From positions 1-64,000 of the forward strand of contig CACIXU010000006.1 of the NCBI GenBank assembly GCA_902590705.1: 64,000 nt of DNA, written 5' to 3'. The translations under genes and the position numbers were made by a program. Below, piece after piece: positions 18,010 through 27,071 of this stretch (its first letter is position 1; each line of letters opens with the position of its first letter). The notes under the pieces are model-generated. The model made no database searches. It was not told where the DNA came from and was given only the letters and a program-made list of their open reading frames with translations. The DNA comes from an uncultured Bacteroidota bacterium. Lineage in GTDB: Bacteria; Bacteroidota; Bacteroidia; Flavobacteriales; Flavobacteriaceae.

Positions 18010-20451
18010 ATGTATAAAATTATAATTCTTTTGATATTATTGATAATTTCCGGATGCAGTATCCCGAAATCAAAAGATATTGAATTATTGGAAGCTGTCC
18101 CTCAAAATACTTCTCTTGTAATTCAAGTTAACGATACCATCGATTTAGATAGCTCACCATTACTTTTAAAAATTTTTGATCTCAATCCAGACATAAAAAA
18201 AACCATAAAAAATATAACACCACAAAAGCCCTCACTTCCATTTGTGTATTGTATTACACCCATCGGAAAAAATGAAAATGCCATAGGTTTTATTGCTAAG
18301 TCAAATACAGTAGACACCTTGATTACCTATGAAACTGAAATAAAATACAGTGATCAAATAATTGGTACCATCAATGAAAGAGGTCAAAGATTTTATATGG
18401 CTCAATTTGGTAAACTAAAAATGATTTCTGAATCGCAATTAATAATTGAAAATGGCATACGAAATTATAAAAGAAAAAATCGAGGAATAATGAGTCCTGA
18501 ATTTTTTCAATTAGCTAAAACTATGGACCAAAATCTGGCAATTAACTTTTTTATTCACCCATCATCCAAATCTCTATTTAACACTTTATTTCCCTCCACT
18601 CCTCTTTTTCCAAAAACTGGAAATCAATGGTTGGCTTTAGACTTAGAGGTTGAAAATGATTTTTTTACACTTGATGGCATCGCTTTTATAAATGATTCAA
18701 TTCCAGATGCCCTGACATTAATTAAGTCCCTTAAACCAGGGCAAGCAAGTCTACATAATTTCATTCCAAAGAATTTCACCTCATACTTAAGTCTTTTAGT
18801 TGGAAATTTAAGTCAGCTGGAAGATAATTTTAAAAATTATTCCAGTAAGGTAAATATTCCTCTTAATAAAATAGATTTCTCCTCCCTCAATTCAGTGAGC
18901 GAAATTGGATGGGTAAGTCATGGAGTAGAAAAATCTATAATTTTCCACCTAAATTCTTTTGAAGACATTCCCTATTTTACCTCTGGAGAACAAGAACCAA
19001 AGAACTTTCGAGGGGCAAGTTATCAGAAAATTAAGCTACCTAAAGAATTAATCAGTATGTTCTCAAGTTTTGGCCAAAAGATCAGTCCAGCGTGGTCCTG
19101 TCAATATGATGACTACTTGATTTTAAGCGAAACAGAAAGTGGATTAAAAAATCTATTAAGTAACTATCTCGATCAGAATACCTTAGGGAAAAACCCAAAT
19201 TTTAAAACTCTTCAAGACAGATTGGCTAACGAAAGTTCCTTTATCTGGGTTGGCCAATCAAAGAACCTTATAAATTATTGGGAAAAAAATGGGAAATATC
19301 CCAAAAATCTTGCAATACTCCCGGTATCAGAATATCCTCTGTTAGTATTCCAAGGGGTTGTAGAAGAAGGTTTTACTCACCTTCACCTTAGTGTACAGAA
19401 AGATCAACCATTTCAAAATAAAGGAAGTGTAAATAACATATTATCAATTGACCTTCCTAAACCTACCGTCATATCTCCACAATGGCTAAAAAATCACCGA
19501 AATAATGGAATGGATATTGCTGTTCAGGACCAGGAAAATATTTTATATTTATTTTCTGGCACTGGAAAATTATTTTGGAAAAAACAATTGGATGGTAAGA
19601 TTATTGGACCAATCCAACAAGTGGACTTATATAAAAACAAACGTTTACAAATGGCTTTTAGAACCCAGGATAGGTTGATGGTTTTAGATCGAAACGGAAA
19701 TATTGTTAAGCCATTTAATATCAAATTGCCCAAAAATGAAAACCCCCTCCCGCTTTCCATATTTGATTATGACAAAAACCGAAACTACCGATTTATAATT
19801 GCCCAAGATAAATCGCTCTTAATGTATGATGGAAAAGGTAAAAGTGTAAATGGATTTAAGCTTAAAAAAGTTGAATCGCAAATTCTTTCCTCACCGAAAC
19901 ACCTGCGATTCCAAGGCAAGGATTATATAGTAATCCCATTAATGAATAATCAATTAAAAATTGTTTCCCGTACTGGCTTAGATAGAATAAAGGTTAAAGG
20001 CAATGTTAATTTTAGTGAAAATGAGATTTTCGCCTATATGAATACCTTTACCACAACGGATCGAGAAGGGAAATTGATCCAAGTTGATACTAGGGGAAAC
20101 CAGGTATACTCCTCTCTGGGGCTAAGTCCAAATCATAAAATTGATGCTACTACTAAATCACTTGTTACTTTATCAGACAATAATCTCAATATTAAAGGAG
20201 TCCCCGTCACCCTTCCTTTTGGAGATTACACTTCACCAAAAATCTTTTACCTTAACAATACACTTTACATTAGTACCACAGACAAAGAAGCGCAAAAAGT
20301 TTACCTTTTCTACAGCAATGGGAATGCGGTGGAGGGCTTCCCAGTTTATGGGAATGGAAAAATAGACTTATCCAACAGCGACAAGGACAAGGCGCTAGAA
20401 TTGCTTGTGACAGCTGAGGATAATAGTCTTTTGGTTTATGAAATTAATTAA
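18010..20451 (+). CDS. large lipoprotein with C-terminal beta-propeller-like region
   Basis: Predicted lipoprotein of 813 residues. From the ATG at 18010 the leader MYKIIILLILLIISGC has its lipobox Cys at 16; the frame also opens at a TTG at 18001. Residues about 30-480 resemble the DUF3352-type proteins found near rnhB in other flavobacteria (AVPQNTSLVIQVND near the start). The last 330 residues contain repeated strands such as NILYLFSGTGKLFWKKQL and RLMVLDRNGNIVKPF, suggesting a PQQ-like or WD-like propeller. Function unknown. The stop overlaps that of lipB on the other strand by 8 bases. Confidence 0.7.
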   Translation: MYKIIILLILLIISGCSIPKSKDIELLEAVPQNTSLVIQVNDTIDLDSSPLLLKIFDLNPDIKKTIKNITPQKPSLPFVYCITPIGKNENAIGFIAKSNTVDTLITYETEIKYSDQIIGTINERGQRFYMAQFGKLKMISESQLIIENGIRNYKRKNRGIMSPEFFQLAKTMDQNLAINFFIHPSSKSLFNTLFPSTPLFPKTGNQWLALDLEVENDFFTLDGIAFINDSIPDALTLIKSLKPGQASLHNFIPKNFTSYLSLLVGNLSQLEDNFKNYSSKVNIPLNKIDFSSLNSVSEIGWVSHGVEKSIIFHLNSFEDIPYFTSGEQEPKNFRGASYQKIKLPKELISMFSSFGQKISPAWSCQYDDYLILSETESGLKNLLSNYLDQNTLGKNPNFKTLQDRLANESSFIWVGQSKNLINYWEKNGKYPKNLAILPVSEYPLLVFQGVVEEGFTHLHLSVQKDQPFQNKGSVNNILSIDLPKPTVISPQWLKNHRNNGMDIAVQDQENILYLFSGTGKLFWKKQLDGKIIGPIQQVDLYKNKRLQMAFRTQDRLMVLDRNGNIVKPFNIKLPKNENPLPLSIFDYDKNRNYRFIIAQDKSLLMYDGKGKSVNGFKLKKVESQILSSPKHLRFQGKDYIVIPLMNNQLKIVSRTGLDRIKVKGNVNFSENEIFAYMNTFTTTDREGKLIQVDTRGNQVYSSLGLSPNHKIDATTKSLVTLSDNNLNIKGVPVTLPFGDYTSPKIFYLNNTLYISTTDKEAQKVYLFYSNGNAVEGFPVYGNGKIDLSNSDKDKALELLVTAEDNSLLVYEIN

Positions 20452-21148
20452 TGATTTCTACTTCAAAAATCTCAGAAAAATATTTAAGTAAAGAATCTTT
20501 AACAACTTCAGGGTCGACTTGCTTATTGAGCTCTTTAGAAAGGGATGTGACCTTTTTCCCTTTAATCCCACATGGGACAATATAATCAAAATAAGAAAGA
20601 TCAGTGTTAATGTTTAAAGCAAATCCGTGCATAGTAACCCATCGGCTAGCACGAACACCCATGGCACATATTTTTCGAGCAAAAGGGGTGTTGAAGTCTA
20701 ACCAAACACCTGTTTCTCTATAACCACGTGTACTTTTTAATCCGAAATCTAAGAGCGTTTTGATTATAATCTCCTCTAAATATCGAAGGTATTTATGAAT
20801 ATCCGTAAAGAAATTCTCTAAATCTAGTATAGGGTAACCTACCAGTTGACCAGGGCCGTGAAATGTAATGTCTCCACCACGATTAGTTCTAAAAAATTTA
20901 ATCCCTTTTTGTTTTAAGGCTTCCTCCTTTAATAATAGGTGTTCTATTTTTCCACTTTTCCCAAGGGTAAAAACTGGAGGATGCTCAACCAGCAATAAAT
21001 GATTTTCAGTGAGAATAGGTGATTCCAACTGTCGATTTTGTCTTTTAGTAGCAATAGTTTTAGAAAAATATTCTTCTTGAATATCCCAAGCCTCACTGTA
21101 TGAAAGAAATCCCAGTTCAGTAATCTTTACTTTTTTATTTTTAATCAT
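20444..21148 (-). CDS. lipB: octanoyltransferase LipB
   Basis: Transfers octanoyl groups from acyl carrier protein to the lipoyl domains of 2-oxoacid dehydrogenases in the cytoplasm. The 234 residues contain LLVEHPPVFTLGKSG, RGGDITFHGPGQLVGYPILD, the Lys-containing ARKICAMGVRASRWVTMHGF and the catalytic Cys in DYIVPCGI. Its ATG lies inside the end of the yqaE-type gene (8-base overlap), implying coupled translation from the upstream promoter. Confidence 0.95.
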   Translation of the reverse strand: MIKNKKVKITELGFLSYSEAWDIQEEYFSKTIATKRQNRQLESPILTENHLLLVEHPPVFTLGKSGKIEHLLLKEEALKQKGIKFFRTNRGGDITFHGPGQLVGYPILDLENFFTDIHKYLRYLEEIIIKTLLDFGLKSTRGYRETGVWLDFNTPFARKICAMGVRASRWVTMHGFALNINTDLSYFDYIVPCGIKGKKVTSLSKELNKQVDPEVVKDSLLKYFSEIFEVEIIN

Positions 21149-21308
21149 TCCATCGATCAGGATTATTCAAAATTACCAGTGCAGCAATAATTCCTGGTAC
21201 CCAGCCACATAGAGTTAATAAAAAAACAATAATAATTGAGCCACATCCTTGGTCTATAACAGCCAATGGAGGGAAAGAAATAGATAAAAGTACTCGCCAA
21301 AAACTCAA
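21141..21308 (-). CDS. yqaE: YqaE/Pmp3 family small membrane protein
   Basis: A 55-residue gene that would be missed by an ATG-only search. The leftward frame from the TTG at 21308 reads MSFWRVLLSISFPPLAVIDQ and continues through a second hydrophobic segment with FLLTLCGWVPGIIAALVIL, ending NNPDRWND. The FPPLAV and GWxPGxIAA motifs and the two membrane helices are those of the Pmp3/YqaE family, small proteins linked to membrane potential and stress. No ATG occurs in frame upstream. The stop lies within the beginning of lipB. A TATCTTTG box on the same strand at 21326-21333 supports this start. Confidence 0.85.
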   Translation of the reverse strand: MSFWRVLLSISFPPLAVIDQGCGSIIIVFLLTLCGWVPGIIAALVILNNPDRWND

Positions 21309-21325
21309 TAGGCCATTGTTTTGTG

Positions 21326-21333
21326 CAAAGATA
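21326..21333 (-). promoter_or_regulatory. -7 box for yqaE-lipB
   Basis: On the minus strand this reads TATCTTTG, a full match to TAnnTTTG. A transcript would start roughly 10 bases upstream of the yqaE TTG. No clear TTG -33 element sits at the right distance, so the site is tentative. Confidence 0.45.
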
Positions 21334-21392
21334 AGAAAATTGATTCCTGATTGTTCTAGAGTGATTATCTTTACGTAAATATTAATATTTCA

Positions 21393-23087
21393 ATGACAAA
21401 ATTTTCAGAGCAAGAATTGATAAGAAGAGAGAAGCTTAAGGCTCTGAGGAGCTTGGGGATTGACCCCTATCCAGCTGCACTTTTTCCTATAGATGCCGAT
21501 TCAAAATCAATAAGAGAAAATTTTTGTGAAGGGAAAAAAGTAATTATCGCAGGGCGATTAATGTCCAGGCGTATTCAGGGAAAAGCAAGTTTTGCAGAAT
21601 TACAAGACAGCAAAGGAAGGATTCAACTCTATTTTAATCGCGATGAAATTTGTTATGGAGAGGATAAAACAATATACAATGAAGTATATAAGAAACTACT
21701 AGATATTGGTGATATAATTGGATTGAATGGTTCGCTTTTTACTACTAAAGTTGGGGAAAAAACAGTTATGGTAAAATCCTTTCAAATCCTCAATAAAACG
21801 TTACGTCCACTACCACTGCCTAAAACTGATGCTACTGGACGGGTTTATGATGAGTTCAATGATCCAGAATTACGATACCGCCAGCGATATGTGGATTTGA
21901 TTGTAAACCCAAAAGTCAAAGAAACATTTGTCAAACGCACTAAAATTACCAATAGCATCCGTAGTTTTTTTAATGAAAAAGGCTATCTAGAAGTTGAGAC
22001 TCCTATACTACAACCTATACCAGGTGGGGCAGCTGCACGACCTTTTTTGACCCATCACAATGCTATGAACATCCCACTTTATTTGAGAATTGCAAATGAA
22101 TTATACCTTAAACGTCTAATTGTGGGTGGTTTTGATGGGGTTTATGAATTTGCGAAAGACTTTCGCAATGAGGGTATGGACCGCAATCACAACCCTGAAT
22201 TCACTGTCATGGAACTTTACGTAGCTTACAAGGATTACTTGTGGATGATGGAGATGACCGAAAGCCTATTAGAAAAAGTTGCTTATGAAACTAATGGAAA
22301 TACAGCTGTCGCAGTTGGGGAGAATACAATAGATTTTAAAGCTCCTTACACGCGTGTTCCAATTCTTGAAGCCATCAAAATCCATACTGGGTTTGATGTC
22401 AAAGAAATGGATGAAAAACAACTTATAGTTACTGCAAAAAACTTAGGAGTTGAAGTGGATGATTCTATGGGAGAAGGCAAGTTAATTGATCAAATTTTTG
22501 GTGAAAAATGTGAACACCATTACATTCAACCCACTTTTATCACTGACTATCCAAAGTCCATGAGCCCCTTAACAAAAGAACACCGAAGTAATCCAAAACT
22601 AACAGAACGTTTCGAGTTGATCATCAATGGAAAGGAAGTCGCCAATGCTTATTCAGAACTAAATGATCCTATTGACCAAAAGGAACGTTTTGAGGCCCAA
22701 TTAACTCTCAGTGAAAAAGGTGATGAGGAGGCTATGTTTATAGATCAGGATTTTCTTCGTGCACTTGAATACGGAATGCCTCCAACCTCTGGGATTGGTA
22801 TTGGCATTGATCGGCTAACGATGCTTTTAACAAATAATAGCTCTATTCAAGAAGTACTTTTCTTCCCACAAATGAAGCCGGATAAAAAGGCAACTAGCTT
22901 AACTGAGCAGGAAAAATTGATTTTTGGTCTGCTAAAAAAACAAAGCCCAATTGAACTTTCATCACTAAAAGAACAGGCAGGTCTAAGCAATAAAAAATGG
23001 GATAAGGCCCTTAAATTGTTGACTCAAAATAAGCTGGCTAAGATAACCAAAGATGCTGAAGTGCTTTGGGTTGAGATGATAGAATAG
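21393..23087 (+). CDS. lysS: lysyl-tRNA synthetase (class II)
   Basis: Charges tRNA-Lys. The 564-residue product has the N-terminal OB-fold anticodon domain ([20 protein letters not shown]) and class II core: [37 protein letters not shown] (motif 2) and [16 protein letters not shown] (motif 3). After motif 3 there is an extra tail of about 60 residues, starting [15 protein letters not shown], which looks like a small helical or winged-helix unit; E. coli LysS ends shortly after motif 3. Similar tails are recalled in other flavobacterial LysS. Confidence 0.97.
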   Translation: MTKFSEQELIRREKLKALRSLGIDPYPAALFPIDADSKSIRENFCEGKKVIIAGRLMSRRIQGKASFAELQDSKGRIQLYFNRDEICYGEDKTIYNEVYKKLLDIGDIIGLNGSLFTTKVGEKTVMVKSFQILNKTLRPLPLPKTDATGRVYDEFNDPELRYRQRYVDLIVNPKVKETFVKRTKITNSIRSFFNEKGYLEVETPILQPIPGGAAARPFLTHHNAMNIPLYLRIANELYLKRLIVGGFDGVYEFAKDFRNEGMDRNHNPEFTVMELYVAYKDYLWMMEMTESLLEKVAYETNGNTAVAVGENTIDFKAPYTRVPILEAIKIHTGFDVKEMDEKQLIVTAKNLGVEVDDSMGEGKLIDQIFGEKCEHHYIQPTFITDYPKSMSPLTKEHRSNPKLTERFELIINGKEVANAYSELNDPIDQKERFEAQLTLSEKGDEEAMFIDQDFLRALEYGMPPTSGIGIGIDRLTMLLTNNSSIQEVLFFPQMKPDKKATSLTEQEKLIFGLLKKQSPIELSSLKEQAGLSNKKWDKALKLLTQNKLAKITKDAEVLWVEMIE

Positions 23088-23113
23088 ACAGCTAATATAT
23101 CTCAATTTTTGTA

Positions 23114-23132
23114 ACTTATTTATAAAATAAGT
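23114..23132. repeat. AT-rich hairpin between convergent lysS and hemL
   Basis: ACTTATTT-ATA-AAATAAGT forms a perfect 8-bp stem 27 bases after the lysS stop. It could be a transcription end point for lysS, but there is no clear T-run behind it and the stem is all A-T except one pair. The rest of the 209-base gap shows nothing recognisable. Confidence 0.3.
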
Positions 23133-23296
23133 AACTACATAATTATTTTCATATTGGTAAATAAAATCCGTGATTTTAAAGCTAAAAATATCTACATTTC
23201 GGTTTGCCTTATTTGTGAGAAAAATATAACTATTACCAAAATACTTTTTTAAAAGTATCGTGAAACCATTAATGATTGAATCTTGGTTTAGTCCTT

Positions 23297-24583
23297 TTAT
23301 TTATTTTTTAACCAATCCTCAAAGGCTGAAAGGGTGAAATCGATGTCCTTTTCTGACAAAGCATCATTTAAAAAATAGCTTTCAAAAGCACTAGGAGGAA
23401 GATATACTCCTCGGTTCAACATACCGTGAAAATAAGCCTTAAAATCTTCGTTATTTCCCAAAGCAGCAGTTCTAAAATCCACTACAGGTTGATCTGTAAA
23501 ATGAAGTGACATCATTGAACCGTAACGATTGATTTGAAAGGGAATACTTTTTTTATCCAATAGGCTAGAAATACCAGAAGTTATTGATTTAGTTTTTCCT
23601 TCAAGACTTTCAAAAACCTCAGTATTTTGATTTAAATATGAAAGCATGGTATATCCAGCTGCCATGGCTAGTGGATTTCCACTGAGAGTTCCAGCTTGAT
23701 AAACTGGTCCTTCGGGAGCAAGATAATCCATGATTTCATCCCTTGAGGCGTAAGCCCCAACGGGTAGGCCGCCCCCTAAGACTTTACCATAAGTAATAAT
23801 ATCTGCGTTTACACCTAAGCTTTCTTGTGCGCCTCCTTTAGCCAAACGAAAACCGGTCATAACTTCGTCAAAAATCAACAAAGTTTGGTAATCGTCACAT
23901 AATTTTCTCAATCCTTCCATAAAACCAGTTTGGGGTGGAATACAGCCCATATTTCCTGCGACAGGTTCAACGATGACAGCTGCAATTTGATCAGGATATT
24001 GTTTAAAATGATTCTTAACACTCTCCAAATCATTATACTGCGCTAAAAGCGTATCCCTTGCGGTGCCTTGAGTAACCCCGGGGCTATTAGGTATGCCAAA
24101 TGTCATTGCTCCACTTCCTGCTTGAATCAAAAAGGCATCGGAATGCCCATGATAACAACCCACAAACTTGATGATCTTTTCCCTAACGGTATACCCTCGG
24201 GCTAATCTAATAGCACTCATACAGGCTTCTGTCCCTGAGTTTACCATTCTGATTTTATCGATATTAGGAACCATTTGCACTGCCAACTCTGCGATTTGAG
24301 TTTCCAACTCGGTTGGCATGCCAAAGGAAGTTCCTCTTTCTGCACGTTTTTTTACAGCCTCTATAACGGGTTCAAAAGCATGTCCTAAAATCATTGGACC
24401 CCAACTTGAAATGTAGTCGATCAAAATATTTCCATCCACGTCATATAAATAAGCACCTTTTGCTTTTTCTATATAAACCGGAGCACCACCTACGGCTTTA
24501 AAAGCCCTAACTGGAGAATTGACTCCTCCCGGTATGACTGCTTGGGCAGATCGAAATAGAGAACTGCTTCTTTGATATTGCAT
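23297..24583 (-). CDS. hemL: glutamate-1-semialdehyde 2,1-aminomutase
   Basis: PLP enzyme that makes 5-aminolevulinate for haem synthesis. All 428 residues align with the family by eye: [18 protein letters not shown], the cofactor-binding [29 protein letters not shown] with the PLP-contact Asp, and the PLP lysine in [16 protein letters not shown], followed by [13 protein letters not shown]. It ends a three-gene leftward run behind the deaminase-like gene and the glucosaminidase; the gap to the latter is 4 bases. Confidence 0.97.
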   Translation of the reverse strand: MQYQRSSSLFRSAQAVIPGGVNSPVRAFKAVGGAPVYIEKAKGAYLYDVDGNILIDYISSWGPMILGHAFEPVIEAVKKRAERGTSFGMPTELETQIAELAVQMVPNIDKIRMVNSGTEACMSAIRLARGYTVREKIIKFVGCYHGHSDAFLIQAGSGAMTFGIPNSPGVTQGTARDTLLAQYNDLESVKNHFKQYPDQIAAVIVEPVAGNMGCIPPQTGFMEGLRKLCDDYQTLLIFDEVMTGFRLAKGGAQESLGVNADIITYGKVLGGGLPVGAYASRDEIMDYLAPEGPVYQAGTLSGNPLAMAAGYTMLSYLNQNTEVFESLEGKTKSITSGISSLLDKKSIPFQINRYGSMMSLHFTDQPVVDFRTAALGNNEDFKAYFHGMLNRGVYLPPSAFESYFLNDALSEKDIDFTLSAFEDWLKNK

Positions 24584-24587
24584 ATTA

Positions 24588-25418
24588 TCAGTGTATAGGA
24601 ATTATCAAATTTTGCCCTAAAAAAATGGTATTATTATCAAGTTGATTTTCTTGAACCAATGACTTAATATCAACTTTATATTTTTTAGAAATTGAATAGA
24701 GTGTATCTCCTTTTTGAACAAGATGTACCTTTTTTTTTGAGGGCTGCTTGACAACCTCGAGATGATTATTTCTTCTTTTCATTTTTTTCTTAATATCAAA
24801 GCGATCCAAACTGTAGCGTTCAATTAGATTTATTAATTTATTAGAATATTTGGGGTCAGTAGCATAACCAGCTTTTTTAAGGCCTTTTGCCCAGCCCTTG
24901 TAATCATCGATTTTGAGATCAAACAGTAGGTTATAACGAGATCTACTAGTCAAAAACAAAGAGTGATCTCGATAGGAGGTTCTTGGGTCTTTATAAACCC
25001 TGAAACACTCTCCTTTTTCGTCATCATCATGATAAATACGTTTTCCTTCCCATTCACTGTGGCATTTAATACCAAAGTGATTATTTGCTTCTACAGCTAG
25101 GCGACTATAGCCCATTCCAGACTCTAATATTCCCTGAGCAAGACTAATACTAGCTGGGATATCGTACATTTTCATTTCCTCAATAGCTACAGTGGAAAAA
25201 GCGGCTACATAATTATTGACTCTTTCAACTACACTTAGTTTTTCTTTTGACTTATGAATATTAAGGTCTAACTTGGATTGCTTGACCTCAGATTTTTTTA
25301 ATGTCTTTTCTGGTATTTTTGTATGACGAATACTAACTTTCTTAGCTCCACCACAACTAATAATTAACAAAATCACTAATAATGTAAAAAAATGATTTAA
25401 ACTTCTATTATTGGCCAT
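24588..25418 (-). CDS. LysM-containing glucosaminidase lipoprotein
   Basis: Predicted peptidoglycan hydrolase (FlgJ/glucosaminidase family, beta-N-acetylglucosaminidase). The 276 residues start with a lipoprotein leader ([16 protein letters not shown]), then the catalytic domain with [20 protein letters not shown] (general-acid Glu) and [19 protein letters not shown], and a LysM peptidoglycan-binding repeat at about 230-276 ([20 protein letters not shown]). Its start overlaps the end of the deaminase-like gene by 22 bases. Confidence 0.92.
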   Translation of the reverse strand: MANNRSLNHFFTLLVILLIISCGGAKKVSIRHTKIPEKTLKKSEVKQSKLDLNIHKSKEKLSVVERVNNYVAAFSTVAIEEMKMYDIPASISLAQGILESGMGYSRLAVEANNHFGIKCHSEWEGKRIYHDDDEKGECFRVYKDPRTSYRDHSLFLTSRSRYNLLFDLKIDDYKGWAKGLKKAGYATDPKYSNKLINLIERYSLDRFDIKKKMKRRNNHLEVVKQPSKKKVHLVQKGDTLYSISKKYKVDIKSLVQENQLDNNTIFLGQNLIIPIH

Positions 25419-26296
25419 TCTTTTTTACTTAGTATTTGATTCATACCGGCTATTCCCTGTAAACCCCCAGTGTGAATGACTAATATACGATTCCCCCAAT
25501 TCCATTGCTTTTGTTTAATTAAATCAAAAATACCAAAAAGTAGCTTTCCAGTATAAATAGGATCAAGAGGAGTTTTAAATTTTTTATTAAAATGATTAAT
25601 GAACTCGATCAGTGGCAAAGTGAGTTTGGCATACCCACCAAAGACATAATTATGGTTAATCTCCCAATTTTTTTTTTCTGTAAACCGCTCAATATGACGC
25701 TCTAATCCGCTATGGCGAAGGGCGGCAAAGCCCAATACCTTTTGATTTAATTGAGCAGTTTGGATTAAACCCAACAGGGTGCCTCCTGTTCCAACGCTGC
25801 AACAGATTACATCAAAATCTTTATCTGCTGTTGTGAGAATTTCACTACAACCACGAACAGCAATTGAATTAGTACCGCCCTCTGGAATTAAATAAAATTC
25901 ACCAAATTTCTGTCTTAAAATCTTACGAAAATGAGTGTTGTCTTTTTCGCGATAAGTGCTTCGACTGACTGGAAATAAAGTCATGCCTTGATCTTGACAA
26001 AATTGTAGTGTGGGATTTTGATATTTTTCATCACCCCTAACTATTCCTATAGTTTTGAACCCCATAATCATTCCAGCAGCAGCAGTTGCAGCTAAGTGAT
26101 TGGAAAATGGTCCTCCAAAAGTTAAAAGAGTGTTATAACCTTCTCTAGTCGCCTGTTCTAAATTGTATTTAAGTTTCCTGAACTTGTTACCAGAAACAGT
26201 GGTATGCAATAAGTCTTCTCTTTTGATAGTGATTTGAACGCCATCAATTTTAGGTAATTTTTGATTTTCGACTTTTAGGTTTTGAAATAAATGCAT
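25397..26296 (-). CDS. ACC deaminase/D-cysteine desulfhydrase-like PLP enzyme
   Basis: PLP-dependent enzyme of the tryptophan-synthase-beta fold, in the ACC deaminase/D-cysteine desulfhydrase group. The PLP lysine lies in TTVSGNKFRKLKYNLEQA, followed by TFGGPFSNHLAATAAAG and a phosphate-binding VGTGGTLLGLIQ. The start is set at the ATG 26296 (299 residues, MHLFQNLKVENQ); an upstream in-frame start at 26314 would add six residues. ACC deaminase itself cannot be told from D-cysteine desulfhydrase here; flavobacterial members are commonly just annotated as 'pyridoxal-phosphate dependent enzyme'. Confidence 0.85.
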   Translation of the reverse strand: MHLFQNLKVENQKLPKIDGVQITIKREDLLHTTVSGNKFRKLKYNLEQATREGYNTLLTFGGPFSNHLAATAAAGMIMGFKTIGIVRGDEKYQNPTLQFCQDQGMTLFPVSRSTYREKDNTHFRKILRQKFGEFYLIPEGGTNSIAVRGCSEILTTADKDFDVICCSVGTGGTLLGLIQTAQLNQKVLGFAALRHSGLERHIERFTEKKNWEINHNYVFGGYAKLTLPLIEFINHFNKKFKTPLDPIYTGKLLFGIFDLIKQKQWNWGNRILVIHTGGLQGIAGMNQILSKKEWPIIEV

Positions 26297-26489
26297 TTTA
26301 GAAAACAAATACAAGATAAAATTAAATGATAAACTTTAAATATAATTACCTTTAGTATAAAACATGGGATCAGACCTATCTTTAGAAAAAGAAGATTTTA
26401 TCTTTCCTCACTGAGTTACTAGGTGTTTAGTGAAAAATGTCATCTTAAAAGAGGGATTTGTTGTAAAACCAATTGTAAGCATTTTCCAT

Positions 26490-26523
26490 TTGGATTCGAT
26501 CCCAAAATAGATAAATAATTTTG
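26490..26523 (+). promoter_or_regulatory. promoter for the DUF4136 lipoprotein gene
   Basis: TTG at 26490-26492 and TAATTTTG at 26516-26523, 23 bases apart. The -7 box covers the upstream TTG codon at 26521, so translation must start at the ATG at 26554, about 23 bases after the expected transcript start. Confidence 0.6.
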
Positions 26524-26553
26524 GTACAGTTTTTGAATAATTATAAGTTTATA

Positions 26554-27069
26554 ATGAAAAGTATATATATATTATTTTTTTGGATTTTATTTAGCTGTAG
26601 TTCCGTAAGGGTTTTTACTGACCACGACTCAGGAGTTGATTTTTCAAAATATAAAACTTATGCTTATTTCAAACCTGGAATTGATAAAGTAGAGATTTCA
26701 GATTTAGATAAGCGAAGGATTTTAAAAGCAATTGACTTTCAGCTATTGGGTAAGTCAATGATGAAGTCTGAAATTCCAGATCTTTTGATCAGTATAAATA
26801 CAACCGCTAAGGAAAAAATTTATATAAACAATATGAATTATGGCTTTTGGGGCTGGAATCCTTGGTTCTGGGGTCCTAACTTTAATTCTATAAGCTCAAA
26901 AACCGAGGGAACACTTTACATTGATTTAATTGATGCCAAAACCAAACAATTGGTTTGGCAAGGAAAGGGTAAGGGAGGAATAAGTGAATACATGAAAAAT
27001 AGGGATGAACAAATTGGGTCTTTTGTAGCCGAAATATTGCAAAATTACCCGCCAGAGGTTGAGATGTGA
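26554..27069 (+). CDS. DUF4136-type lipoprotein
   Basis: A 171-residue predicted lipoprotein: leader MKSIYILFFWILFSC with the lipobox Cys at 15, then VFTDHDSGVDFSKYKTYAYF, which is the usual opening of DUF4136 proteins (HDPAADFSKYKTYAW-type). An aromatic stretch with repeated Trp (GFWGWNPWFWGPNF) lies in the middle, and EGTLYIDLIDAKTKQLVWQG follows. Function unknown. The start at 26554 is preferred over a TTG at 26521, which falls inside the promoter. Confidence 0.82.
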   Translation: MKSIYILFFWILFSCSSVRVFTDHDSGVDFSKYKTYAYFKPGIDKVEISDLDKRRILKAIDFQLLGKSMMKSEIPDLLISINTTAKEKIYINNMNYGFWGWNPWFWGPNFNSISSKTEGTLYIDLIDAKTKQLVWQGKGKGGISEYMKNRDEQIGSFVAEILQNYPPEVEM

Positions 27070-27071
27070 TG

